A stretch of 39,839 nucleotides of DNA from an uncultured Prevotella sp. (GCA_900548585.1 URLI01000018.1:1-39839), one strand, 5' to 3'; positions 15,188 through 23,379 are shown, numbered from the stretch's first letter. The notes: generated from the letters alone by a model not told the origin. Made by a program: numbers and translations.

Positions 15188-16456
15188 ATGATTAATCAGG
15201 CAACAATGGACTTCGCGCTGCGCCACCGCTGCGAATCCCCCGTGAAACTTGCCCTCGGTGCAAGGCCCGCCCCCGGCGTTGACCTCGCCGCAGCCCTGCG
15301 GCAGGTTGCAGGCTGGCAGGCAGCGCGCCGGAAACTGCCCTCGTGGGCTGCCACGGATGGCATCGTCTATCCCCCTCACCTTGCCATGGAGCAGTGTTCG
15401 TCGGAGCATACTGCAAGATACAAGGCTGAGGTGGCGGCGCGTTTGCTTGGCGATGCCGCCGCAAACGGCGTGATGTATGACCTCACGGGCGGCTTAGGCG
15501 CTGACTTCTCATTCCTCTCCCGGTTGTTCGGCAGGGCTGTTTATGTTGAGCGGCAGGAGGAATTGGCAGAAGTTGCGCGGCATAACTTTGCCGTTCTCGG
15601 AATAAAGAATGCCGAGGTGCGTTGCTCCACGGCAGCAGAAACGCTCCATTCCATCGGTCATGCCACGATGATTTACCTCGACCCGGCACGCCGCGACACC
15701 CACGGCGGACGCACCTTCGCACTCGCCGATTGCACCCCTGACGTGCTGGCGATGATGGGCGAGCTGCGCGGAAAGGCCGACCTGCTGATGCTTAAACTGT
15801 CGCCGATGCTCGACTGGCACGAGGTGGCACGGCAGCTGGGCGGCATCAGCGAGCTTCACATCGTGTCGGTGCGCAACGAGTGCAAGGAAATCGTAGCAGC
15901 ATTGCTGTCGCCCGCATCCGCAGGCATGAGTGGCGATGAAATCGGCGAAAACAATGCCACGGCAGTCCACTGTGTCAACGATGGAAGCGAGTTTGTGTTC
16001 ATTGCGGCAGATGCAAGTCAGCGTGACGCCAGGCAGGGCTGCGCCGTCGTGGCGGAAATCGCTGCCGGCGATTTCCTTTATGTCCCCAACGCGTCTGTTA
16101 TGAAAGCGGGCTGCTTCGGTGAGATAGCGTCGCGCTATGGCATGACACAGGTCTCTGCCAACAGCCATCTGTTCGTTTCGCCCCATTTCACCGGCAATTT
16201 CCCGGGGAGGGTGTTCCTTATCAACGCCATTTCGTCAATGAACAGACGCGAGTTGCGCAAGGCTCTCGGCGGCATCAGCTGTGCCAATGTTGCCGTCCGC
16301 AATTTTCCGTTGACTGCCGAACGGCTGCGGCGCAGGCTCGGGCTGTCGGATGGCGGCGATGACTATCTCTTCGCTACGACGGACTGCGATGGTCGGCACA
16401 TTGTCCTGCTGTGCCGCAAGGCGACACCGCCCGACGGCGGCGCCGCTGGCACATAG
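15188..16456 (+). CDS. THUMP-like class I SAM-dependent methyltransferase (PG_1098 type)
   Basis: This 422-residue protein has a helical N-terminal region with SSEHTARYKAEVAARLL. The SAM-binding core follows, with motif I YDLTGGLGADFSFLSRLF and the catalytic-loop-like IYLDPARRD. A C-terminal ferredoxin-like/THUMP-like part includes YVPNASVMKAG. This architecture is characteristic of the Bacteroidota PG_1098 family, presumed RNA methyltransferases of unknown target. The start at 15188 (MINQATMDFALRHR) fits the family N-terminus as I remember it. An ATG at 15206 would drop six residues. The frame is open further upstream but contains the promoter. The GC-rich hairpin at its end probably terminates it. 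Confidence 0.85.
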   Translation: MINQATMDFALRHRCESPVKLALGARPAPGVDLAAALRQVAGWQAARRKLPSWAATDGIVYPPHLAMEQCSSEHTARYKAEVAARLLGDAAANGVMYDLTGGLGADFSFLSRLFGRAVYVERQEELAEVARHNFAVLGIKNAEVRCSTAAETLHSIGHATMIYLDPARRDTHGGRTFALADCTPDVLAMMGELRGKADLLMLKLSPMLDWHEVARQLGGISELHIVSVRNECKEIVAALLSPASAGMSGDEIGENNATAVHCVNDGSEFVFIAADASQRDARQGCAVVAEIAAGDFLYVPNASVMKAGCFGEIASRYGMTQVSANSHLFVSPHFTGNFPGRVFLINAISSMNRRELRKALGGISCANVAVRNFPLTAERLRRRLGLSDGGDDYLFATTDCDGRHIVLLCRKATPPDGGAAGT

Positions 16457-16463
16457 CCTCTCT

Positions 16464-16493
16464 GCGGTGCTGCCGCCGGGCGGCGGTTTTCAT
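16464..16493 (+). terminator. GC-rich hairpin and T-run after the methyltransferase
   Basis: GCTGCCGCCGGGCGGCGG followed by TTTTC makes a compact GC-rich hairpin with a short T-run, seven bases past the stop codon. Confidence 0.5.
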
Positions 16494-16507
16494 TTAGATG
16501 CCCGGGG

Positions 16508-18346
16508 TTATTTGTTTTTTTTCGGCCTGCGGCGCGCCCATCCCTCATCCTCGAAGTCCGGGTTGAGGAATTTCATCCACTCTTCCTTTGTGAACCTGGT
16601 CTGTTTCTCGCGTTTGGGCTGTCTGTCATCGCGCCTCCCGTTGGATCTGAAGTCACGTTTCTTGCCGTGCGGCTCAAACTGCCTCCGCGATGGAGAGCCC
16701 TGCCTGCCAGGCTCGTCGCCGCTGTTGCAGCGCACCTCGCGCCCCTTGTAGTTGACACCCGTAAGTCCGCTCATCACCTTCTCGGCGTCGTTGTTGCCAA
16801 CCTCGATGAACGAGAACGTGTTCTGCAGGTCGATATGCCCCACGGCAACATGCCCCTTGACGTATCGGTTGATGAACTGCATCACCTCGCCAGGGTAGAA
16901 GCCGTCTTTCTTGCCGAGGTTGATGAACAGCCGGCTGTATCCCTCCTCGGTCTGCCTGCGTCCTCCGCGCCCGCGCTCCTTGCGTTCCCTGCGCTCCTCG
17001 TCGCGGCTCTTCTTGCCCGTCTCTATGCGCACCTCCGGGGCGTTGGCATAGTAGTCGAGGAACTTTCCGAACTCCACGCTGACGATTTTCTTTATCAGTT
17101 CGTCCTTGTCAACGAACTCGAAATACCTGCTGATGTCCTGCATGAACGGTGCTATCTGCTCCTCGTCAACGTCAGTCTTCACGATCTGGTCCATCACCTT
17201 GTACAGTTGTTTCTTGCAGATTTCCTCCGGCGACGGCATCTCTCCCACCTGGAAATTCTTGCCGAGGTGGCGTTCCACCTGCTTTATCTTTCCCTTCTCG
17301 CGTGTGTGGACAATGGCGATGCTCGTTCCCTTCTTCCCGGCGCGCCCCGTTCTTCCCGAGCGGTGGATGTAGTTCTCTATGTCGTCCGGCATACCATAGT
17401 TTATGACGTGCGTCAGGTCATCGACGTCGAGCCCCCGCGCCGCCACGTCGGTTGCGACGAGGAGTTGCGTCAGGTGCTGCCTGAATTTCTGCATCGTGAG
17501 GTCTCTCTGCTGCTGCGAGAGGTCTCCGTGCAGCGACTCGGCGTTGTATCCGTCCTTTATCAGTTTGTCGGCAATGTCCTGCGTCTCCACCTTCGTCCGG
17601 CAGAATATTATCGCGTAGATGCGCGGGTGGAAGTCGACGATGCGTTTCAGCGCGAGGTATTTGTCCTTCGCGCTCACCATGTAGTAAATGTGGTTTACGT
17701 TCTCCGCCCCCTCGTTGCGGCTTCCCACTACGATTTCCTTCGGGTCGTGAAGGTATGTTCGTGCTATTTTCTCTATCTCCTTGCTCATCGTCGCGGAGAA
17801 CAGCAGCGTGTTTCGCTCCTCCGGCACTCCGGCGAGAATGGTGTTCAGGTCTTCCGAGAAGCCCATGTTGAGCATCTCGTCGGCCTCGTCGAGCACCACG
17901 TTGCTCACTGCCCCGAGCTTGGCCACGCCCCTGTTCATGAGGTCGATGAGCCTTCCGGGTGTCGCCACGATGATGTGCACCCCTTTCTTGAGTGCCCTTA
18001 TCTGCGTCTCGATGCTTGCGCCGCCATATACGGGAATGACGTGTATGCCCGGCACATACTTCGAGTAGTCCTTCAGGTCGTCTGCTATCTGCAGGCACAG
18101 CTCGCGCGTCGGCGAGAGCACTATTGCCTGTGTCTGCGGTATGCGTGTGTCAATGCGTTGGAGCAGCGGAATGCCGAACGCGGCGGTCTTTCCCGTACCG
18201 GTCTGCGCGAGGGCAATCACGTCGTTTCTTGTTCCCAGGAGATAGGGGATCACTTCTTCCTGGACGGGCATCGGATTTTCGAAACCCATCTCTTCGATGG
18301 CGCGGCGAATCTCTTCGCTGACGCCTAATTCTTCAAATGTCTTCAT
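16508..18346 (-). CDS. DEAD-box ATP-dependent RNA helicase, DeaD/CsdA-like with DbpA-type RNA-binding domain
   Basis: This 612-residue protein carries a full DEAD-box core. It has the Q motif (F.NPMPVQ), Walker A AQTGTGKT (residues 47-54), DEAD in VVLDEADEMLN, SAT in LFSATMSKEI and motif VI HRSGRTGRAGKKG. A DbpA-type RNA-binding domain follows near residues 480-555 (RLFINLGKKDGFYPGEVMQF). The C-terminal tail is very basic (SPSRRQFEPHGKKRDFRSNG and on). This architecture fits DeaD/CsdA helicases used in ribosome assembly and cold adaptation. A promoter about 160 bp upstream gives an unusually long leader with a hairpin. Its antisense strand carries a long open frame that is not a gene. Confidence 0.94.
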   Translation of the reverse strand: MKTFEELGVSEEIRRAIEEMGFENPMPVQEEVIPYLLGTRNDVIALAQTGTGKTAAFGIPLLQRIDTRIPQTQAIVLSPTRELCLQIADDLKDYSKYVPGIHVIPVYGGASIETQIRALKKGVHIIVATPGRLIDLMNRGVAKLGAVSNVVLDEADEMLNMGFSEDLNTILAGVPEERNTLLFSATMSKEIEKIARTYLHDPKEIVVGSRNEGAENVNHIYYMVSAKDKYLALKRIVDFHPRIYAIIFCRTKVETQDIADKLIKDGYNAESLHGDLSQQQRDLTMQKFRQHLTQLLVATDVAARGLDVDDLTHVINYGMPDDIENYIHRSGRTGRAGKKGTSIAIVHTREKGKIKQVERHLGKNFQVGEMPSPEEICKKQLYKVMDQIVKTDVDEEQIAPFMQDISRYFEFVDKDELIKKIVSVEFGKFLDYYANAPEVRIETGKKSRDEERRERKERGRGGRRQTEEGYSRLFINLGKKDGFYPGEVMQFINRYVKGHVAVGHIDLQNTFSFIEVGNNDAEKVMSGLTGVNYKGREVRCNSGDEPGRQGSPSRRQFEPHGKKRDFRSNGRRDDRQPKREKQTRFTKEEWMKFLNPDFEDEGWARRRPKKNK

Positions 18347-18512
18347 TTATAAATGTTACGTAATAATTGGAAGTTTAGGAGTAAAGAACTGCAACAGTAA
18401 AGACACCGCAATACCGTGTCACCGGTGGGGAAACCCTCCCCGTCAATGCCAAAATTGCCTAAACTTCTGCTCTTCTTAAATCCTGAACATGTAATTAGTG
18501 GGTGCAAAGTTA
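18347..18512 (-). promoter_or_regulatory. Promoter (TAACTTTG at 18505-18512) and long structured leader of the helicase gene
   Basis: The -7 element TAACTTTG is on the minus strand. The leader of about 150 nt contains GGGGAGGGTTTCCCC and the pair CACCGGTG, so it can fold. Helicases of the CsdA class are often controlled through their leaders, so this may be a regulatory RNA. That is inference. Confidence 0.45.
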
Positions 18513-18554
18513 CTTGTTTTTTTATAATTATGGTGCTGTTATACAATTATTTTG

Positions 18555-18562
18555 TATTTTTG
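18555..18562 (+). promoter_or_regulatory. -7 element (TATTTTTG) of the LOG-family gene
   Basis: TATTTTTG fits TAnnTTTG, 19 bp upstream of the ATG at 18582. It overlaps the longer alternative frame from 18552, which is therefore rejected. Confidence 0.5.
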
Positions 18563-18581
18563 CATCATATTTTTAACGATT

Positions 18582-19109
18582 ATGAACATAGGAGTATTCT
18601 GCAGCGCGAACGACAACATCGACAAAGCATATTTCGACAAGGCGCGCGAACTCGGCGAGTGGATGGGGCGCAACGGCCATACGCTCGTGTTCGGCGGCTG
18701 CGACATGGGACTGATGGAACACGTTGCCCGCGCCTGCCACGATGCCGGCGGGCGCACCATCGGTGTGGTGCCGTCGATAATTGAGGAACACGGGCATGTC
18801 AGCAATTATGCGGATGTGCAGATTCCCTGCGACAACCTGAGCGACCGCAAGGAAATACTCACGGCCTACAGCGATGTTGCCGTTGCCCTGCCCGGAGGCA
18901 TAGGCACGCTCGACGAGCTGTTCACCGTTGCCGCCTCCGCAACGATAGGCTATCACGGCAAGCGCGTCGTGCTTTACAACATCAACGGCTTCTGGGACAG
19001 CCTAATCGCCTGTCTCGACGACTTGCAGGCGAGGGGCATGATACGCGGCGACTACCACAAATACATAAAGGTGGCCGACAGCCTCGAGGGAGTGATAAAT
19101 TGCTTGTAA
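18582..19109 (+). CDS. LOG-family (TIGR00730) Rossmann-fold nucleotide-processing protein
   Basis: This 176-residue protein begins MNIGVFCSANDNIDKAYFDK. It has the hallmark GGCDMGLM segment (residues 38-45) and PGGIGTLDE (residues 104-112), the PGGxGTxxE motif of cytokinin-activating phosphoribohydrolases and their bacterial relatives. The likely reaction is hydrolysis of a nucleoside 5'-monophosphate to base and ribose-5-phosphate. The physiological substrate in Bacteroidota is unknown. It is divergent from the helicase and convergent with wbqC. Confidence 0.9.
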   Translation: MNIGVFCSANDNIDKAYFDKARELGEWMGRNGHTLVFGGCDMGLMEHVARACHDAGGRTIGVVPSIIEEHGHVSNYADVQIPCDNLSDRKEILTAYSDVAVALPGGIGTLDELFTVAASATIGYHGKRVVLYNINGFWDSLIACLDDLQARGMIRGDYHKYIKVADSLEGVINCL

Positions 19110-19206
19110 TCCTAAGGGGAAAGTTTACAAAGAAATTGCACTTATATCTTGAATGTTTATAAACGTGCATTGTCTTGTGTGTTCTCTGCACAGTGATGCA
19201 CATCCC

Positions 19207-19812
19207 CTACAGGTAGAATATGGCCTCGTTGCCCATGTTGAACAGCAGGTCGAGTACGCTCAGGTTGGGTATGAACCCACGCGCTGCGCCGTGCACCTGA
19301 TAGTATCTCCGAGGCACGAAGCCGTCGTCCGTCACCGGGTGCTTCGGCCGTATGACATCGCGGAAGTCGTTCTCCGCCTCCGCCGTGTAGGCCGTTGTCA
19401 GCTCCACCTGCGGGCGCACGTCGAGCAACTGGCACAGCAAGCGTGTCATCTCCATGTTGAAGTCAAGCAGGAAATCATATTTCCTGACGTACATCGGGTG
19501 CAGGTCGTCGGCATAGTAGTCGAAGAACGGGCTGTCGCCGTATGCCGTTGCCAGCGCGTTCCAGTGCAGCCGTCGCCAGTTGCCGTGGTCGCTCACGCGC
19601 ACGTCGCGCATCAGGCACTTTCCGCCGGCGGTATTCTCCACCGGTATGGTGAGAGCCTGCGTGCCGTTTGCCGTTGCGATCACGCAGCGGTTGCGGTAAG
19701 TCTGTTTCCGGAAATTGTCATGTTGCTCTATCAGCACCCTGTCGTAGCGGTTGAGTTTCTGGAACCACTGCACCGGAGCGCAGTATGCCGATGATAGCAA
19801 GGCCGTTGTCAT
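19207..19812 (-). CDS. WbqC-like family protein
   Basis: This 201-residue protein starts MTTALLSSAYCAPVQWFQKL and contains the WbqC-family segments HWNALATAYGDSPFFDYYAD and YDFLLDFNMEMTRLLCQLL (PF08889). Such proteins occur in polysaccharide clusters and as stand-alone genes in Bacteroidota. The activity is not established, though a role in sugar or amino-sugar modification has been suggested. The ATG overlaps the stop of the lepB-like gene as ATGA (19809-19812), showing translational coupling at the end of the dapB operon. A longer frame upstream is a shadow of that gene. Confidence 0.9.
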   Translation of the reverse strand: MTTALLSSAYCAPVQWFQKLNRYDRVLIEQHDNFRKQTYRNRCVIATANGTQALTIPVENTAGGKCLMRDVRVSDHGNWRRLHWNALATAYGDSPFFDYYADDLHPMYVRKYDFLLDFNMEMTRLLCQLLDVRPQVELTTAYTAEAENDFRDVIRPKHPVTDDGFVPRRYYQVHGAARGFIPNLSVLDLLFNMGNEAIFYL

Positions 19813-20219
19813 CTTATTGCGAGTGATATTTTGAATGCCTTTCCGATGATGTCGTCGCGGTGCAGCAGAGCCCTTTCCTTGCCCTGGCTCACCATGAACA
19901 CCGCCCTGCGGCTGCATCCGCACTTCTGGCATCCGCACCGCTCTGGCAGTATATACAGGCTGCCGTCTATTGCCACCGTGTCGCCCGGAACGTCCTCAAC
20001 GATGCCGATGCGTGGCCTGTTCCTGCCGAACGCCACCATGTCTCCCCGTGAGAAACGCCCGCACGGCAGCCTGTTGACCACCACGCGGTCGTTCTTTTTC
20101 AGCGCTGGGCAAAGGTTGTTGTCAGACACCCTGTAAACGGTGAACGCGTATGCCCTCACGACGAGCATGACAAGTACTGCCGTCGCTGTTGCAAGTATGA
20201 ACTTCATGGCATTGCGCAT
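19809..20219 (-). CDS. Signal peptidase I paralogue lacking the catalytic dyad
   Basis: This 136-residue protein has one N-terminal membrane segment (about residues 6-25) and the S26 fold pattern: ALKKNDRVVVNRL, SRGDMVAF and DVPGDTVAIDGSLYI. The catalytic serine position, just before the M/L of the LepB motif, is asparagine (SDNNLCPAL, N35). The lysine position, six residues before the PGD proline, is glycine (G72). It should therefore be inactive as a protease. In the domain II position it carries RCGCQKCGC, a CxCxxCxC motif (95, 97, 100, 102) that could bind metal or form disulfides. It lies between true lepB and wbqC in the operon. It may assist LepB or have a separate role. Confidence 0.75.
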   Translation of the reverse strand: MRNAMKFILATATAVLVMLVVRAYAFTVYRVSDNNLCPALKKNDRVVVNRLPCGRFSRGDMVAFGRNRPRIGIVEDVPGDTVAIDGSLYILPERCGCQKCGCSRRAVFMVSQGKERALLHRDDIIGKAFKISLAIR

Positions 20220-20315
20220 GTTTCTCCTTTTCCTTTGTCAGTCCATTCCCTCCGGGCCGTGTTCAGTCTGACGCTACATTATTTATATTGCCTTCGGCGG
20301 CAAGCCGTTGCGTCC

Positions 20316-21752
20316 TCACTTGATGTTGTCGACCATCCTGAACAGCCTGCCCCATCTTATTCCCGACAGTCCGCTGCGGTCCGGGTCGCTGCTCCACCAG
20401 ATGAAGATGGGCTTCCCCACGATGTGGTCCTCCGGCACGAAGCCCCAGTATCTCGAGTCGGCGGAGTTGTGCCTGTTGTCGCCCATCATCCAGTAGTAGT
20501 CCATCTTGAAGGTGTATTCCCTCGCCTCCTTGCCGTTGATGTAAATTTTTCCTCCGCGCACGTCGAGTTCGTTGCCCTCATATACTTTTATGGGGCGCTC
20601 GTAGATGGCGATGTTCCTCATGTTCAGTTTTATGCTCTTGCCCTTCTGCGGGATCCATATTGGGCCGTAGTTGTCCCTCGTCCATCCATAGTTCCCGTTC
20701 AGGGGGTAGAGGTCGCCGGTCACCGCCTCGGTGTTGAGCGTCACGTCGCGCACCAGTTCCCTGTGCTTTCTCAGTTCCCCGGCGGCCTTTCCCGTCAGCG
20801 GCATGTAGCCGTTCTGGTTGAGGCACGTCAGGTCCTCCATGCTGATTCCCAGTTCCTTCATCAGTTCGTCGGGGAAGTCGGCCACCTTCTTCATCCTGTA
20901 TGTATACTGCACGTTGTCCGGCTCCTTGTTCGCCCTGCCGTCGAGGTAGACGATGCGGTTCCTTATCTGCAGCGTCTGCCCGGGCAGCCCGACGCATCTC
21001 TTGACATAGTTCTCCCGCCTGTCAACGGGCCGCGAGTCAATGTCGCCGTAGGTGTTGCGGTTCTGCCCGAGATACCTCCGCCCCGAGGCATAAATCTCGC
21101 GGAAATAATCCCACTGCTGCTGCGGTGTTAGCGAGTCCACCGCCACCTCCCTGCCGTATGCCTGGTAGCCGTAGCCGTAGCACAGCTGGTAGTAGTCCTG
21201 CGCCTGCCACTGCGGCGCGCTGCATATCGTGTCGCCGGCGGGGAAGTTGAACACCACGATGTCGTTGAGCTCCACCTTGCCCGTGCCCTTCACCCTGCGG
21301 TAGTCCCATTGCGGGAACTCGATGTACGACTTGCACTCGAACAGCGGCAGCGTGTGCTGCGTGAGCGGCATCGTGAGGGGTGTCTGCGGTATGCGCGGGC
21401 CGTAGCTCAGTTTCGACACGAAGAGGTAGTCGCCCGTGAGCAGCGACTTCTCGAGCGACGACGACGGTATTACGTAGTTCTGGAAGAAGAACTGGTTGAT
21501 GAAATACACCGCCACGAGCGCGAACACTATCGCGTCGACCCACGACATGATGAACCTCGCCGGGCCCACCGAGTCTTTCCACCATTGCCATCGTATCTTC
21601 TTCGTTATATACACGTCGAATATGAACGGCAGCACGAGCAGTCCCCACCAGCTCTCCACCCAGTAGAGGAACAGCAGGTAAAGCACGGCTGCGACAGCGA
21701 ACTTGGTCCACTGCACTTTCATATTAAGTTTCTTCTTTGACTTGTCAATCAT
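20316..21752 (-). CDS. lepB: Signal peptidase I (LepB)
   Basis: This 478-residue inner-membrane serine protease removes signal peptides from exported proteins. Hydrophobic segments lie near residues 17-47 and 70-88. The nucleophile is S99 in IPSSSLEKSLLTGD and the general base is K251 in ENYVKRCVGLPGQ. The C-terminal box MMGDNRHNSADSRYWGFVP is intact. At about 480 residues it is long, as usual in Bacteroidota, because of insertions between the catalytic boxes (about residues 115-235 and 275-400). It follows dapB by 45 bp on the same strand. An internal ATG at residue 11 is a possible alternative start. Confidence 0.95.
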   Translation of the reverse strand: MIDKSKKKLNMKVQWTKFAVAAVLYLLFLYWVESWWGLLVLPFIFDVYITKKIRWQWWKDSVGPARFIMSWVDAIVFALVAVYFINQFFFQNYVIPSSSLEKSLLTGDYLFVSKLSYGPRIPQTPLTMPLTQHTLPLFECKSYIEFPQWDYRRVKGTGKVELNDIVVFNFPAGDTICSAPQWQAQDYYQLCYGYGYQAYGREVAVDSLTPQQQWDYFREIYASGRRYLGQNRNTYGDIDSRPVDRRENYVKRCVGLPGQTLQIRNRIVYLDGRANKEPDNVQYTYRMKKVADFPDELMKELGISMEDLTCLNQNGYMPLTGKAAGELRKHRELVRDVTLNTEAVTGDLYPLNGNYGWTRDNYGPIWIPQKGKSIKLNMRNIAIYERPIKVYEGNELDVRGGKIYINGKEAREYTFKMDYYWMMGDNRHNSADSRYWGFVPEDHIVGKPIFIWWSSDPDRSGLSGIRWGRLFRMVDNIK

Positions 21753-21797
21753 ATCTTTTTTACGTTTTTGTTTCCCTTTTTCGTGTTTGTTGAACTC

Positions 21798-22568
21798 CTA
21801 CTGCCACCTGAACATGTCGCCGATGGTGAGCAGTCCGCTGTGGTCCTTGGTGTATTCCGCCGCCAGCACCGCGCCGATGGCAAAGCCCTTGCGCGAGTGT
21901 GCCTCGTGGCTTATGGTGATGCAGTCTGCCTCCGAGTCGTAGCGCACGGTGTGTATGCCCGGCACCTCGCCCCTGCGCAGCGAGTCGATGCGCAGCATCT
22001 TAGGGTCGTAGGGCATGTTCTCCTGCCCCCTCACCCATCCTTCCTTGCGGTCGAGGCCTTCGATTATGTCCTCCGCCAGCGTGATGGCCGTGCCGCTCGG
22101 CGCGTCGATCTTGTGTATGTGGTGCGTCTCCTCCATGTGTACGTCATACTGCCCGAAGCCGTTCATCAGCCTTGCCAGGTAGCGGTTGACTGCGGAGAAC
22201 ACCGCCACGCCCACCGAGAAGTTGCTTGCCCAGAACAGCGTCTGTCCGCATGGCGTGCCGCCCGGGCCGGCCTCCTGCCCCTCACCGCGCGGGCTGCACA
22301 TCCGGCGCACGTCGTCTCCGTGTTCCTCCATCCATCCCGTGCTGCCGCTGACCACCTTGACGTTCTTGGCGAACGCGCGCAGGAAATTGCCGTATGCCGC
22401 CTGCGGGGTGGTGAACTCTATCGCCACGTCGGCTCCCGCAAATGCCTCACTGTCAAAGTCCTGCTGGTTGCCGATGTCTATTATGCTCACAATCTCGTGC
22501 CCCCGGCTCAGAGCGACCTGCTCTATCATCCTGCCCATCTTGCCGTAGCCTATAAGCGCTATTTTCAT
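21798..22568 (-). CDS. dapB: 4-hydroxy-tetrahydrodipicolinate reductase
   Basis: This 256-residue enzyme reduces the cyclic dipicolinate precursor in lysine and diaminopimelate synthesis. The N-terminal NAD(P)H site is MKIALIGYGKMGRMIE. The catalytic block HHIHKIDAPSGTAITLAED carries the conserved His and Lys. The segment after STGW is longer than usual, a Gly/Pro/Cys-rich stretch (CSPRGEGQEAGPGGTPCG) before LFWASNFSVGV. It leads an operon with lepB, the lepB-like gene and wbqC, and has a TACCTTTG promoter 23 bp upstream. Confidence 0.95.
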   Translation of the reverse strand: MKIALIGYGKMGRMIEQVALSRGHEIVSIIDIGNQQDFDSEAFAGADVAIEFTTPQAAYGNFLRAFAKNVKVVSGSTGWMEEHGDDVRRMCSPRGEGQEAGPGGTPCGQTLFWASNFSVGVAVFSAVNRYLARLMNGFGQYDVHMEETHHIHKIDAPSGTAITLAEDIIEGLDRKEGWVRGQENMPYDPKMLRIDSLRRGEVPGIHTVRYDSEADCITISHEAHSRKGFAIGAVLAAEYTKDHSGLLTIGDMFRWQ

Positions 22569-22590
22569 ATTTCAGCAAATTAAAACACTG

Positions 22591-22598
22591 CAAAGGTA
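22591..22598 (-). promoter_or_regulatory. Promoter -7 element (TACCTTTG) of the dapB operon
   Basis: The minus strand reads TACCTTTG followed by CAGTG, 22 bp before the dapB ATG. It should drive dapB, lepB, the lepB-like gene and wbqC together. Confidence 0.65.
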
Positions 22599-22723
22599 AA
22601 AAAAAATATGTATATATTGTTGGTTTTCAACTTAAATAACATTTTTGTACCAAACATTCGTGTCCTGGCCGCGTCCGCGCTGCCGCTGGCAAGCCTTGGC
22701 CGCCAGGTATTCAATCACTAACC

Positions 22724-22762
22724 GCAGGGAATTAATGCAGGGAATTAATGCAGGGAATTGAT
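22724..22762. repeat. Three tandem 13-bp units
   Basis: GCAGGGAATTAAT occurs twice, then GCAGGGAATTGAT, head to tail. The short perfect repetition points to recent slippage. It lies in the non-coding stretch 22599-23587. Confidence 0.7.
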
Positions 22763-22769
22763 CATGTAG

Positions 22770-22790
22770 GGACTTACGCCCTGTAAGTCC
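22770..22790. repeat. Dispersed 21-bp palindrome, copy 2
   Basis: GGACTTAC and GTAAGTCC form a perfect 8-bp stem around GCCCT. It matches copies at 13627 and 23359. Confidence 0.55.
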
Positions 22791-22884
22791 GCAATCACCA
22801 TCGCCAGCGCAGATAATTTTGTCCGGCATGCGCATGATTTCTCGCAGGGCAGACTTAAATGGCGTGATAGCCTTGCGCAATGTC

Positions 22885-22905
22885 TAATGACCAATTGTTG
22901 TTTTA
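22885..22905 (+). repeat. Diverged copy E of the TAATGACC element
   Basis: TAATGACCAATTGTTGTTTT keeps the TAATGACC half but departs from the consensus in the GGGTT half. Confidence 0.3.
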
Positions 22906-23041
22906 ACAAAAATCACCAGAAATTTTAACACTGAAAACGGCAGCATCCTGAATGAAAACTTTTTCGCGTCCGAATATGCGTTTTTCAGCGCGCTTTGCAA
23001 GTGTCTGACAGCAAGGCGTTTGAAATGTGTTGACAAAATCA

Positions 23042-23195
23042 GCACTGCGTTTTGTGCCTAACTGCATTGCGTTTTGTACCTAAACGGCGGCTCGTTTGGT
23101 GCAAACGGCGTCGTCATTAGGCACAAAACGCAGTGCAATCAGGCACAAAACGCACGGATTCGAGGCGAAAAGTGTGCCGCCGTTACCATAAAATT
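23042..23195. repeat. Array 2: seven units at 22-bp period with a perfect 20-bp inverted repeat
   Basis: Units start every 22 bp from 23042 to 23174, all beginning with G and mostly GC. Units 1 and 2 (GCACTGCGTTTTGTGCCTAA and GCATTGCGTTTTGTACCTAA) are near-identical. Unit 1 recurs as an exact reverse complement at 23117-23136, and a partial inverted copy (AGGCACAAAACGCA) starts at 23141. The later units, from about 23152, are only weakly similar, so the period there rests mainly on spacing. Apart from the repeats listed, 22599-23587 shows no gene that I can support. Confidence 0.6.
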
Positions 23196-23358
23196 CGCGA
23201 ATAATTACAAACGAGGTTTCTGGTTTGTCTGTAAACACGGAAAGGAATCGAGCCTGCGAATTAACACAATTAACAATTATTTGCCCGCGCGCAGGCATGA
23301 AGTGAAGTCTGCCGTGCAACGGTGTTTATGAATGGTTCACCGACATTTACACCTGTGG

Positions 23359-23379
23359 GGATTTGCGTCCTGCAAGTCG
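23359..23379. repeat. Dispersed 21-bp palindrome, copy 3
   Basis: GGATTTGCGTCCTGCAAGTC matches the palindrome at 13627 (reverse complement) with three changes. The inner bases TTGCGTCCTGCAAG are conserved. Confidence 0.5.

Noticed and set aside
16667..18328. A 553-codon plus-strand frame opposite the DEAD-box helicase
   Set aside because: It mirrors the helicase gene, has no domain or signal, and shows the biased composition of an antisense shadow.
23074..23331. An 85-codon frame across array 2
   Set aside because: It is produced by the repeat array itself, with no signal or motif.
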